Source: Adlercreutzia rubneri (lineage in GTDB: Bacteria > Actinomycetota > Coriobacteriia > Coriobacteriales > Eggerthellaceae). Taken from it: a DNA stretch of 64,000 nucleotides. Location of the stretch: contig NZ_WPOO01000001.1 of NCBI RefSeq assembly GCF_009755265.1, forward strand, positions 62,001 to 126,000. Reading direction: 5' to 3'. The notes beneath the pieces are model-generated. The model made no database searches, was not told the origin of the DNA, and saw only the letters and a list, made by a program, of their open reading frames with translations. The translations under genes were made by a program, and so were the position numbers. This document shows positions 16,767 to 24,872 of this stretch, one piece after another. Numbering within the stretch: position 1 is the first letter of the stretch; the number at the start of each line of letters is the position of its first letter.

Positions 16767-17522
16767 GTGAAGATCGCAGTGGCATTCAAGGTGGTTCCCG
16801 ACGATCAGGACATCCAGGTGGCCTCCGATGGCACCCTGGACTTCTCCAAGGCGAAGGGGACGGTGTCGACCTACGACTTGAACGCGCTTGAGGCGGCGGC
16901 CCAGCTGGCTGCTGCCAACCCCGGCTCCACGGTGACCGCCGTGACGGTGGGGGCGGCCTCCATCGACGACTCCAAGCTGAAGAAGAACGTGCTCGCCCGC
17001 GGGGTCGACGATCTGGTCATGGTCGCCGACGACGCGCTGGCCGCTCTCGATACCGCCGGCACGGCCGAGGAGCTGGCCGCGATCGTGGGCGAGGGGGGCT
17101 TCGATCTCATCCTGTGCGGCGACGGCTCTGCCGATGAATACGCCCAGCAGGTCGATGTGCAGCTGGCCGCCCGTCTTGGAGTTCCTTCCGTGAACGCGGT
17201 GACGGCCATCAAGGCCGAGGGCGACTCGATGGTCGTCGAGCGCACGCTCGAGGACGTGGTGGAGGAAGTGGAGGTTCCGCTGCCGGCCGTCATCGCCGTG
17301 ACGCCCGATGTCGCCACGCCGCGCATCCCCGGCATGAAGGACATTCTGGCGGCTGGCAAGAAGCCCATGGATGTGAAGGGCGCTCCCGTAGCTCCCGTGA
17401 GCGCCGTCGAGGTCGTCTCCTGTGCGGCTCCCGAGGCCGCCGAGCGCGCCTGCAATGTGGCTGACGCTTCGGCCGACGGCGCCATCGAGGCGTTTGCCGC
17501 GGCGCTCAAGGCGGCCCTGTAG
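16767..17522 (+). CDS. fixA: FixA, electron-transfer flavoprotein beta-type subunit
   Basis: 251 residues. A GTG at 16767 preceded by AAAGGTG gives an N-terminus (VKIAVAFKVVPDDQDI) collinear with E. coli FixA (256 residues). GGFDLILCGDGSADEYAQQ, the AMP/FAD-binding loop of this family, is near residue 110. With FixB it forms the heterodimeric ETF that passes electrons to the CaiA-type reductase. In FixABCX complexes of other bacteria the FixAB part can bifurcate NADH electrons. It is first in a four-gene operon. Confidence 0.9.
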   Translation: MKIAVAFKVVPDDQDIQVASDGTLDFSKAKGTVSTYDLNALEAAAQLAAANPGSTVTAVTVGAASIDDSKLKKNVLARGVDDLVMVADDALAALDTAGTAEELAAIVGEGGFDLILCGDGSADEYAQQVDVQLAARLGVPSVNAVTAIKAEGDSMVVERTLEDVVEEVEVPLPAVIAVTPDVATPRIPGMKDILAAGKKPMDVKGAPVAPVSAVEVVSCAAPEAAERACNVADASADGAIEAFAAALKAAL

Positions 17523-17572
17523 GCGTCCCTCCCCACGTTTCGAATTCCACGACCCGATAAGGAGACATGAAC

Positions 17573-18457
17573 ATGAAAGCACTGGTTATTGCCGAGCATC
17601 CCGAGGCCGCCCGCGAGCTGGCAGCCGGCGCCCGCACTCTTGCCGACGAGGTGGCGCTCGTAGCCTTCGGCGAGGCTCCGGAGAACGTCGCCGATGCCGC
17701 CTATATCGTTGAGGTGCCCGAGGGCGCCGTGGCCGACGATGCCTACCTCACCATTCAGTCCGTCTACGAGAAAGAGCAGCCCGCTGTGGTGCTCGCCGAG
17801 CCGACCCGCCATGTGAAGTCGGTGCTGGGACGTTTGGCCGCTGCTGCGGGGGCCGCCGCCATCACCGATGTGACGGCTTTCGAGGACGGGGGCGCTCTGA
17901 GCCTCTACTTCGGCGGCGTGGGCGAGCGCGTGCGCAAGGCCACGGGAGATGTGGCCTTCTACACGGTGGCCCCTGGCACCTTCGCCGACGCCGAGCCTGC
18001 GGGCAGCGCCGTGGCCGAGACCGTGGCCTGGATCGCGCCGGCCCGTTCGCTGCGCCTGGTGTCCTCCCGCGAGCGCGAGAAGGGCGGCGCCGATCTGTTC
18101 AAGGCCGAGGCCGTCGTGGCCTGCGGCCGCGGGTTCGCCGAGGAGTCCGAGCTCGACTTGGCCCGCGCGCTGGCCGACAAGATCGACGGCGGTCTGGCCT
18201 GCTCCCGTCCCTTGACCGAGGGCGTCGACTGGATGCCCCAGAGCACCTACGTGGGCGTCTCCGGCCTCACGCTCACGCCGAAGGTGTATGTGGCCTGCGG
18301 TATTTCCGGCCAGATGCAGCACATGGTGGGCTGCAACCGCTCCGGAGCTGTGTTCGCCATCAACAAGGACAAGAACGCCCCCGTCTTCAAGCAGTGCGAC
18401 TACGGTCTGGTGGGCGACATCAAAGATGTGCTGCCGGCCCTGACGGCGGCCCTGTAG
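17573..18457 (+). CDS. fixB: FixB, electron-transfer flavoprotein alpha-type subunit
   Basis: 294 residues from the second of two close ATGs: AAGGAG at 17559-17564 is eight bases from 17573 but only two from 17567, so the later start is preferred. The N-terminal domain begins MKALVIAEHP. The FAD-binding C-terminal domain carries SRPLTEGVDWMP and the signature YVACGISGQMQHMVG near residue 250, followed by AINKDKNAP. It pairs with FixA. A strong hairpin separates it from fixC. Confidence 0.9.
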   Translation: MKALVIAEHPEAARELAAGARTLADEVALVAFGEAPENVADAAYIVEVPEGAVADDAYLTIQSVYEKEQPAVVLAEPTRHVKSVLGRLAAAAGAAAITDVTAFEDGGALSLYFGGVGERVRKATGDVAFYTVAPGTFADAEPAGSAVAETVAWIAPARSLRLVSSREREKGGADLFKAEAVVACGRGFAEESELDLARALADKIDGGLACSRPLTEGVDWMPQSTYVGVSGLTLTPKVYVACGISGQMQHMVGCNRSGAVFAINKDKNAPVFKQCDYGLVGDIKDVLPALTAAL

Positions 18458-18470
18458 GCCTTCTCGATTG

Positions 18471-18516
18471 AGGGCGGGAGGCGCCGACGCGGCCATGGTC
18501 GCCGGCCTCCCGCCCT
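18471..18516 (+). other. Intra-operon hairpin between fixB and fixC
   Basis: Twelve perfectly paired bases, AGGGCGGGAGGC with GCCTCCCGCCCT, enclose a 22-base loop and are followed by TGGGATC rather than a T-run. It resembles the hairpin at 11424 and may set relative transcript levels of fixAB and fixCX. Confidence 0.6.
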
Positions 18517-18549
18517 TGGGATCGAGCGTGAATCTGAAAGGAGAGAAGC

Positions 18550-19851
18550 GTGTCTGACGCAGATTTCGACATCATTGTTGTCGGCAGCGGGTGCGCGGGC
18601 GCGGTGGCGGCCTACGTGGCGGCCTCGGCCGGCAAGAGCGTGCTCGTGGTGGAGCGCGGCAACTACGCCGGCGCCAAGAACATGACCGGCGGGCGCATCT
18701 ACAGCCACTCGCTGAAGGAGGTGTTCCCGGACTTCGAGTCCGAGGCGCCCCTGGAGCGCAAGATCACCCACGAGCGGATCGCCATGCTGAACAGCGACTC
18801 CGAGATGACCATCGACTTCACGAGCCCCGTGCTCGCCGAGGAGGGCAAGGACTCCTACTCAGTGCTGCGAGGCCCCTTCGACCAGTGGTTGGCCGAGAAG
18901 GCCGAGGGCGCCGGCGCCGAGTACATCTGCGGCATCGCCGTGGAGGAGCTTTTGAAGGACGAGTCCGGCAAAGTCGTCGGCATCCGCGCCGGCGAGGACG
19001 AGATCACATCTCAGGTCGTCATCGTGGCCGAGGGCACAAACACGCTTCTGTCCGAGCGCTGCCTCGGGAACGCGCGGCCCGCGCCCTGCCAGATGGCCGT
19101 CGGCATCAAGGAGGTGTTCGAGCTGCCCGCGGGCGTGATCGAGGACCGGTTCCTTCTGCCCGAGGGCGAGGGCGCCGCGATGCTGTTCGTCGGCGACTGC
19201 ACCCACGGCAAGGTGGGCGGCGGCTTTTTGTACACCAACAGGGACTCCATCTCGCTGGGACTCGTGGCCACCATCTCCACGGCGGCCGGCGGCGGAAACG
19301 ACACGCCGGTCTACCAGATGCTTGAGGACTTCAAGGGCCATCCGGCGGTGGCGCCCATCATCCGGGGAGCCAAGATGGTCGAGCACTCCGGGCACATGGT
19401 GCCCGAGGGCGGCTACGACATGGTACCCCAGTACGTGTTCGACGGGGCGCTTCTGGCCGGCGAGGCAGCCGGCCTCTGCATGAACATGGGCTATCAGGTG
19501 CGCGGCATGGACTTCGCCGTGGCGAGCGGGCGCATGGCCGCCGAGGCGGCCGTCGAGGCCATCGACGCGGGAGATGCGAGCGCGGCGGGGCTTTCCGGAT
19601 ATGCGCGCCGCATGGAGGACTCCTTCGTCATCAAGGACCTTAAGACCTTCCGCAAGTGGCCCCACGTCATGGAGGAGTGGGACGCGATGTTCAACGACTA
19701 CCCGACCATGGCGGCGGAGGTGTTCAACGCCATGTTCAGCGTGGACGGGCGCCCGCAGGAGCCCCTGCGCCGCCGCATCATGCCCATTATCAAGAAGCGC
19801 GGGCTTTTCAAGACCGCCAACGAGGTGAGGAAGGCGGTGAGCGCGCTGTGA
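18550..19851 (+). CDS. fixC: FixC, ETF-quinone-oxidoreductase-type flavoprotein
   Basis: 433 residues (E. coli FixC 428). A GTG start follows AAAGGAGAG. The dinucleotide-binding motif IIVVGSGCAGAVAAYVA is at residues 8-24, and GAKNMTGGRIYSH just after is typical of the FixC/ETF-QO family. The FAD-binding region with GGYDMVPQYVFDGALLAGEAAG is near residue 285. It lacks the long membrane-dipping extension of mitochondrial ETF-QO. It works with FixX to link FixAB to quinone or to a low-potential carrier. Its stop overlaps the fixX GTG. Confidence 0.9.
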   Translation: MSDADFDIIVVGSGCAGAVAAYVAASAGKSVLVVERGNYAGAKNMTGGRIYSHSLKEVFPDFESEAPLERKITHERIAMLNSDSEMTIDFTSPVLAEEGKDSYSVLRGPFDQWLAEKAEGAGAEYICGIAVEELLKDESGKVVGIRAGEDEITSQVVIVAEGTNTLLSERCLGNARPAPCQMAVGIKEVFELPAGVIEDRFLLPEGEGAAMLFVGDCTHGKVGGGFLYTNRDSISLGLVATISTAAGGGNDTPVYQMLEDFKGHPAVAPIIRGAKMVEHSGHMVPEGGYDMVPQYVFDGALLAGEAAGLCMNMGYQVRGMDFAVASGRMAAEAAVEAIDAGDASAAGLSGYARRMEDSFVIKDLKTFRKWPHVMEEWDAMFNDYPTMAAEVFNAMFSVDGRPQEPLRRRIMPIIKKRGLFKTANEVRKAVSAL

Positions 19852-20147
19852 GCCAGATCGCACCGATTACCGTGAACGTTGACGAGCTGATCGCCGTGAA
19901 CAAGTACGAGGTGGACGAGGAGAGCGCCCACATCGAGCTTGTGGAGGATCCGGACATCGAGGAGTTCAAGAAGCTCGTGCGGGTATGCCCCGCGGCCCTC
20001 TACAAGATCGACGAGGACGGCGCGACGAGCTTCGACTACGCCGGCTGCCTGGAGTGCGGCACCTGCCGCATCGCTTGCGAGGGCACCATCGTGAGGAAGT
20101 GGGAGAACCCCCAGCCCACCATGGGCGTGGAGTACCGCTTCGGGTAG
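19848..20147 (+). CDS. fixX: FixX, ferredoxin-like protein
   Basis: 99 residues from a GTG that overlaps the fixC stop (GTGA), giving VSQIAPITVNVDELIAVNKYEVDEE-like start, cut here for length, collinear with E. coli FixX (95). The cluster region reads FDYAGCLECGTCRIACEG with three closely spaced cysteines plus a further Cys upstream (VRVCPAALYK), enough for one 4Fe-4S cluster. The C-terminus MGVEYRFG matches the family ending. It completes FixABCX and is followed by a convergent terminator. Confidence 0.9.
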   Translation: MSQIAPITVNVDELIAVNKYEVDEESAHIELVEDPDIEEFKKLVRVCPAALYKIDEDGATSFDYAGCLECGTCRIACEGTIVRKWENPQPTMGVEYRFG

Positions 20148-20180
20148 GCTGCACCTGTCTGCGGAAAAGCCGTGCATAAA

Positions 20181-20210
20181 AAGGCCCTGCGATTTGCGTC
20201 GCAGGGCCTT
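20181..20210. terminator. Bidirectional terminator fixX / acyl-CoA dehydrogenase
   Basis: AAGGCCCTGCGA pairs with TCGCAGGGCCTT over a six-base loop between two convergent genes. On the minus strand the hairpin is followed by TTTTTATG, a good U-run for the acyl-CoA dehydrogenase transcript. Confidence 0.85.
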
Positions 20211-20240
20211 ACTCGTGAGGGGGTGGCTGCCGATCGGTGC

Positions 20241-21455
20241 CTACAGGTCGGTACCGGCGATCCAGTCGAGGGCGGGGTATTCCACGACGCCGTCGTGGCG
20301 CTCCAGCTCGCGGGCGATGGTGATGCGCTGGATGGTGGGGGAGCCCTCCTCCAGCCAGAGAGCCCGGCAGTCGCGATAGAGGCGCTCGGTGGGGCCGTAA
20401 GGACTGTCCTCGAAGTAGCCGTCGCCGCCGAAGATCTCCAGCATCTCGTCGGAGACCTTCTTTACCGCCTCGATGGAGAACAGCTTGCACATGGCCGCCT
20501 TCTCGGCGATGTAGGGGTTGTGCGGGTCGCGGTCGTAGTCCTCGGCGAAGTCGATGATCATGCAGCGCAGGGCATGGGTCGCGGTGGCCATGTCGGCGAG
20601 TTTCATCTTGATGGCCTGGCGCGTGTTGATGGTCTTGCCGAAGGTCACACGGTCGCGGGCGCGGGCAAGCGACATCTCCAGCATGCGCTGGCACATGCCG
20701 AGGTTCGAGTCGGCGATGTGCACGCGGGAGATGGCCAGCGAGTGCATGGCCACTTCCATGCCCTGGCCTTCCTTGCCGAGCAGGTACTTCGGCTCGAGCT
20801 TCACGTCGGTCATTTTGAAGCCGGCGTGCCCCGCGCCGCGGCAGCCCATCATATGCGGCATGTCCACGAGCTCGAAGCCCTCGGCATCCATGGGCACGAA
20901 GAAGGCGGAGAGGCGCTCGTCGCCCTCCTTGTCGGGGTCGGTCACGGCGATGACGTAGGCGAACTGGGCTACGTCGGTGTGGGAGATGAGCCACTTCTCG
21001 CCGTTCAGAATGTAATTCCCATCCGCGTCCTTCACGGCGGTGGTGTGCACGTCGGCGCCGGTGCCGCCGGTCTGCTCGGTGAGCGCGAAGCAGGTGAAGA
21101 TGGTCTTGTCGGCGAACTTGTCCATGTAGGCGGCCTTCAGCTCGTCGCAGCCGTAGTCGTCCAGGATGCGCCAGTTCAGGTCGGCGGCGTAGTGCAGGTG
21201 CATGCGCATGCCGCCCGGGCCCCGGGAGAACTCCTCCTGCACCTGCAGGATCTCCTTCTCGGTGAAGCCCCATCCGCCGTACTCCTCGGGCAGCGCGTAG
21301 CGGTACAGGTTGTTCTCGCGGGCCAGGTCGATGAACTCCTGCGGGAACTTGTTGGTGACCTCCACCTCACGCTGCATCTCCTCGAAGGGGCCTTCCGCCA
21401 GCTCGCGGCAGGTCTTCAGGAAATCGCGGAACTCCTCGTCGGTCAACTTGCCCAT
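20241..21455 (-). CDS. Acyl-CoA dehydrogenase (second paralogue)
   Basis: 404 residues; GAGGAGG is four to five bases before the ATG. Landmarks are ALTEQTGGTGADVHTTAV near residue 125, ILNGEKWLISH near 150, and a C-terminal RLYRDCRALWLEEGSPTIQR. The Glu in LEEGSPTIQ falls at the position of the catalytic base of medium- and short-chain acyl-CoA dehydrogenases. It is monocistronic on the minus strand, convergent with fixX and 150 bases from the TetR gene. Electron acceptor could be FixAB or the EtfBA encoded at 28-30 kb. Substrate unknown. Confidence 0.8.
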   Translation of the reverse strand: MGKLTDEEFRDFLKTCRELAEGPFEEMQREVEVTNKFPQEFIDLARENNLYRYALPEEYGGWGFTEKEILQVQEEFSRGPGGMRMHLHYAADLNWRILDDYGCDELKAAYMDKFADKTIFTCFALTEQTGGTGADVHTTAVKDADGNYILNGEKWLISHTDVAQFAYVIAVTDPDKEGDERLSAFFVPMDAEGFELVDMPHMMGCRGAGHAGFKMTDVKLEPKYLLGKEGQGMEVAMHSLAISRVHIADSNLGMCQRMLEMSLARARDRVTFGKTINTRQAIKMKLADMATATHALRCMIIDFAEDYDRDPHNPYIAEKAAMCKLFSIEAVKKVSDEMLEIFGGDGYFEDSPYGPTERLYRDCRALWLEEGSPTIQRITIARELERHDGVVEYPALDWIAGTDL

Positions 21456-21607
21456 AAAGCCTCCTCGTGATCGTGTGTCCGCGCCGTCGCGCGCGGGCGC
21501 GTATACCCTGGTGAACAGTTTGACAGCCCGTCTTGAGGTTCGTCCAATAGAAACCGCCCGAAAATTTCCAATGGAAAATAGGCAAAAGCTATGGAAGGGG
21601 CCTACTT

Positions 21608-22261
21608 CTACAAATTGCGCCGCATCTGGGCTTCCTTGATCTCGTTTTCAAGGGAGCTGTGGATGATGTTGGCGAAAGGTCCCGCCTGGCCGCCGATGGA
21701 CTCGACGCCGCGGGCGTCGCAGCGGCGGATGTAGTAGTAGAGGAAGGCACAGGTGTAGAACTCGGCCAGAAAGTCGATGTTGTCCTTCGGCAGGTAGCGG
21801 TTGGACAAAATGATGTCGATGTCCCGCTTCATGGCCTCAAGGTACAGCGCGTACAGGTAGTTGCGCAGCGAGTAGGGGCCGTTATCCACGAGCGCCTGGC
21901 GGTAGAAGTTGCGGCGTCCCTCCAGCACCTCGGCGAAGCACTGGAAGAACTCCGCGTGGTCGAGCGAGCGCACGCCGGACTTCTGGGTAATATAGTAGGG
22001 GAATCGCGAGGTGGGATCCTCCGGGTTATCGTCGTAGAGGAGCACCGACTCGGAGAAGTGCTGCTTTAGGCACTGGCCCATGTCGTAGCGGAAGATCCAG
22101 ATGATGAGGCGGTCCTTGTTCTCGAAGTGGTAGTAGAAGGTCTTGCGGTTCTTCCCCGTGCGCTCGACGATATCGCTGATGGACACCTTGCGCAGGGGCA
22201 TCTCGTCGCACAGCTCCACGAAGGCGTCGGAGATGAGCAACATGGTGGAAAGCGCGTTCAT
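21608..22261 (-). CDS. TetR-family transcriptional regulator
   Basis: 217 residues. The N-terminal helix-turn-helix (residues about 22-50) has VSISDIVERTGKNRKTFYYHFENKD, truncated in practice to the key core KTFYYHF. The ligand domain is all-helical. The gene is divergent from the enoate-reductase-like gene, and its own promoter contains TATAAT (22300-22295 on the minus strand) with a GGACA-N12-TGTGC dyad immediately upstream at 22321-22342. Repeated TTGCCTAT-like elements lie in the same gap. Either motif could be its operator. Ligand may be an acyl-CoA; that is inference. Confidence 0.85.
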   Translation of the reverse strand: MNALSTMLLISDAFVELCDEMPLRKVSISDIVERTGKNRKTFYYHFENKDRLIIWIFRYDMGQCLKQHFSESVLLYDDNPEDPTSRFPYYITQKSGVRSLDHAEFFQCFAEVLEGRRNFYRQALVDNGPYSLRNYLYALYLEAMKRDIDIILSNRYLPKDNIDFLAEFYTCAFLYYYIRRCDARGVESIGGQAGPFANIIHSSLENEIKEAQMRRNL

Positions 22262-22673
22262 GGGTTCCTCCTTCGATTCTCTTCCGTTGCGCTCATTATA
22301 GGATCTTTCGAAGAAATATGGGACAGATAAATCGAAATGTGCAATGGAAATGCCAATGACTCGGTTAGTTGCGCCTATTTAACGGGATCAAAACGGCTAC
22401 TTATGCGGCAAATGCCTATGGATGATGAAGATTTGCCTATGAAGTACTACACAGATAGATAAATCTGTCCATCGTAAAGCAAAGCAATCTTCGTAGAATA
22501 AGAGTCACGAGGAGACTTCAGCTCGGTCGGCGCTTTGAAAGGCGGACAAAGCAAGTCAAATTGGGTAGAGATTTCCAAATGTGAGGATCATGAGAAGGCA
22601 ACATGGTCAAAAGCTTGAAATCATACCTAATACCCTTGAAACCTGTGGGGAAGTAATTGAAAGGAGTTTAGCC
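22262..22673. promoter_or_regulatory. Divergent regulatory region tetR / enoate-reductase-like gene
   Basis: A 412-base, comparatively AT-rich gap. It holds dyad GGACA-N12-TGTGC (22321-22342) next to the TetR promoter TATAAT, and an opposite dyad ACACA-N12-TGTCC (22449-22470) whose centre is 34.5 bases before TAGAAT (22494-22499), a likely -10 for the reductase. TTGCCTAT-like sites occur at 22371, 22412 and 22433, about 41 and 21 bases apart, so on one DNA face. The reductase leader would be about 170 bases long. Confidence 0.6.
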
Positions 22674-24755
22674 GTGGCGAAGTACCAGAAACTGGTGGAG
22701 CCGTTTAAGATCGGCAATGTCGAGCTGCGCAACCGTTTCGTGATGCTGCCGATGACCATCGAGAAGGTGGACAACTACCATGTGACCGATGACTTGGTGG
22801 ACTTTTACGAGCAGCGCGCAAAGGGCCATGCCGGTCTGATCGAGATCGGGTCGTGCTATGTGTGCGACTGCTTCGGCACCGAGCCGAAGTACCACACGAC
22901 CACCGGCGCCTGCGGATGCTGGGACGATGAGTTCATTCCCGGCTTCCAGCGCATCGCCGAGGTGTGCCACAAGCACGGATCCAAGGTGGCCGCCCAGCTG
23001 CAGCTGTGCTACGAGTGGCGTGCCTCTGGCGATGATCCGCTTTTGTCCTACGCTCCTTCCAAGGACGTGCCCTCCGGCCCGTTCGTGGGCATGCCTGAGC
23101 GCGAGTACACCAAAGAGGAGATCGCCGAGGTCGTAAAGCAGTACGGCCAGGCCGCCCGCCGCTGCAAGGATGCCGGCATCGACATTATCGAGATCCACGC
23201 GGGCATCGGTTACATGGTGATGCGCTTCCTTTCCAAGTACTCCAACCACCGCACCGACGAGTACGGCGGATCGGCCGAGAACCGCGCCCGCTTCCTCTGC
23301 GAGATCATCGACGAGATTCACAAGACCTGCGGCGACGACATGCCGATTCTCGTGCGCATCTCCGCCGACGACCTCATGCCCGACGGTAACCGCATCGCCG
23401 ACACCCTCGAGCTCATCCCGATCATCGAGGCCCACGGCGTTGACGCCTGGTCCGTGCAGGCCGGCTTCCACGAGGCGCCCCGTCCCGTGGCCAACCAGAT
23501 CGTGCCCGAGGGCGAGTTCATCGACCTCGCGAAGCAGGTGAAGACCGTCACCTCCAAGCCGGTATTCCCCGGCACCCGCATCAATACGCTCGATATGTGC
23601 GAGAAGGTCGTCACCGAGGGCTACGGCGACGCGGTCGGCATGGCGCGCCAGTTCATCGCCGATCCCGACACCGCCCGCAAGGTGGAGGAGGGCCGTCCGG
23701 AGCAGGTGCGTCCCTGCATCGTGTGCTCCCGCTGCCTGGACAACATCTTCATCGGCAAGCCCTGCCAGTGCTCGGTGAACGCGAACGTGTGGGAGGGAGT
23801 GGAAGTGGGCCTGCCCCAGGACAAGCCCGTCACCGAGAAGCAGCACATCGCCGTCGTGGGCGCGGGTCCTGGCGGCCTGGAGGCGGCCCGCGTGGCGGCC
23901 GAGCGCGGGCACAAGGTGACCGTGCTTGAGAAGTCCGACAAGCTCGCCGGCCTGCTGACCATGGCCCAGGTGCTCAATGCCAACATTGAGCCTTTGGTCT
24001 CCTACTGGAACGAGGAGATGAAGCTTCATCCCAACATCGAGATCAAGCTGAACACCAAGGTCGACGTGGACACCCTGCGCGCCCTGAACCCCGACCAGGT
24101 CATCGTCTCGCCCGGCGGCGGCATCATCCCCATCGACGTGCCCGGCATCGACGGCAAGAACGTCGTGAAGTCCGAGGACATCAAGGCCATGTGCAACGGC
24201 ATCGTCCCCGAGGGCAAGGGCATGATCTGGAAGGCGGCCGTGGCGGCCATCAAGGCCCAGGGCGGCACCGTCGGGTTCATGCGCATGGGCCTGAACATGA
24301 AGAGCGGCCCGACCGCCATCGTGGGCAAGCGCGTGGTGGTCGTGGGCGGCGGCTTCGCCGGCCTGGAAGTGGCCGAGGCCATGTGCGACGGCCGCGAGAT
24401 CTGGGTGATCGATCCGGCCAAGAAGCTCGGCAACGGCATCGGCATCATCGACAAGAACCCCACCATCAACCTGCTCAAGAAGAAGGGCGTGCACCTGATG
24501 CCCTTGACCGAGCTCATCGAGGTGACCAAGAAGGGCGCCAAGGTGAAGAACGTCGAGACCGGCGAGGAGCAGCTCATCGAGTGCGACACCGTGCTGACCT
24601 CCCTCGGCGTGGAGCAGAACACCGACCTGTACGACGAGATCGTGAAGGTGTGGCCGCACGCGAAGCTCATCGGCGACGCTACCACCCCCGACGGCAAGGT
24701 GTACCGCACCCTCGAGGCCGTCAAGGGCGGCTACCAGGCCTCCATGGCCATCTAA
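22674..24755 (+). CDS. Old-yellow-enzyme-type enoate / 2,4-dienoyl-CoA reductase (BaiCD/FldZ-like)
   Basis: 693 residues from a GTG preceded seven bases by AAGGAG. Domains in order: FMN TIM barrel (about 5-350), 4Fe-4S loop CIVCSRCLDNIFIGKPC (about 373-390), FAD-binding GAGPGGLEAARVA (about 420) and NAD(P)-binding VVVGGGFAGLEVA (about 585). The layout is that of 2,4-dienoyl-CoA reductase, BaiCD/BaiH and the clostridial cinnamate reductase FldZ. The barrel active-site stretch reads EIHAGIGYMVMRFLS, where relatives usually have HGAHGYL, so the second His is Ile. Substrate could be an enoate, a dienoyl-CoA or a bile-acid-like enone. Confidence 0.8.
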   Translation: MAKYQKLVEPFKIGNVELRNRFVMLPMTIEKVDNYHVTDDLVDFYEQRAKGHAGLIEIGSCYVCDCFGTEPKYHTTTGACGCWDDEFIPGFQRIAEVCHKHGSKVAAQLQLCYEWRASGDDPLLSYAPSKDVPSGPFVGMPEREYTKEEIAEVVKQYGQAARRCKDAGIDIIEIHAGIGYMVMRFLSKYSNHRTDEYGGSAENRARFLCEIIDEIHKTCGDDMPILVRISADDLMPDGNRIADTLELIPIIEAHGVDAWSVQAGFHEAPRPVANQIVPEGEFIDLAKQVKTVTSKPVFPGTRINTLDMCEKVVTEGYGDAVGMARQFIADPDTARKVEEGRPEQVRPCIVCSRCLDNIFIGKPCQCSVNANVWEGVEVGLPQDKPVTEKQHIAVVGAGPGGLEAARVAAERGHKVTVLEKSDKLAGLLTMAQVLNANIEPLVSYWNEEMKLHPNIEIKLNTKVDVDTLRALNPDQVIVSPGGGIIPIDVPGIDGKNVVKSEDIKAMCNGIVPEGKGMIWKAAVAAIKAQGGTVGFMRMGLNMKSGPTAIVGKRVVVVGGGFAGLEVAEAMCDGREIWVIDPAKKLGNGIGIIDKNPTINLLKKKGVHLMPLTELIEVTKKGAKVKNVETGEEQLIECDTVLTSLGVEQNTDLYDEIVKVWPHAKLIGDATTPDGKVYRTLEAVKGGYQASMAI

Positions 24756-24775
24756 ACGGGCTTATCCCCGGTTAC

Positions 24776-24842
24776 GGGCGCTGGGTTGAAACGGCGCGGC
24801 GCCCGCTCTCTCAATTTGGTTCAAACGCGCAGGCGTTTTGAA
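24776..24842 (+). other. Two small hairpins between the reductase and acyl-CoA dehydrogenase genes
   Basis: CGGGCGC pairs with GCGCCCG, then TTCAAACGC pairs with GCGTTTTGAA and is followed by TAAAGG. The second could be a weak terminator or attenuator ahead of the dehydrogenase. No obvious promoter follows, so partial read-through is likely. Confidence 0.4.
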
Positions 24843-24872
24843 TAAAGGCAACGTTCCTTAAAGGAGGAAGAA

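Noticed and set aside
6516..20147. Firm call of a carnitine reduction operon
   Set aside because: The enzymes are Cai-like, but CaiT and CaiE are not seen and extra enzymes are present, so the substrate is left open and gene symbols caiA-D are not assigned.
22581..22673. 31-codon upward extension of the enoate-reductase-like gene
   Set aside because: The GTG at 22674 is seven bases from AAGGAG and begins at the usual family N-terminus.
22674..24755. Bile-acid 7-dehydroxylation (bai) operon
   Set aside because: A BaiCD-like layout and BaiF/BaiB-like relatives exist, but no BaiE dehydratase, BaiA dehydrogenase or BaiG-like transporter signature was seen, and the same families serve many other acids.
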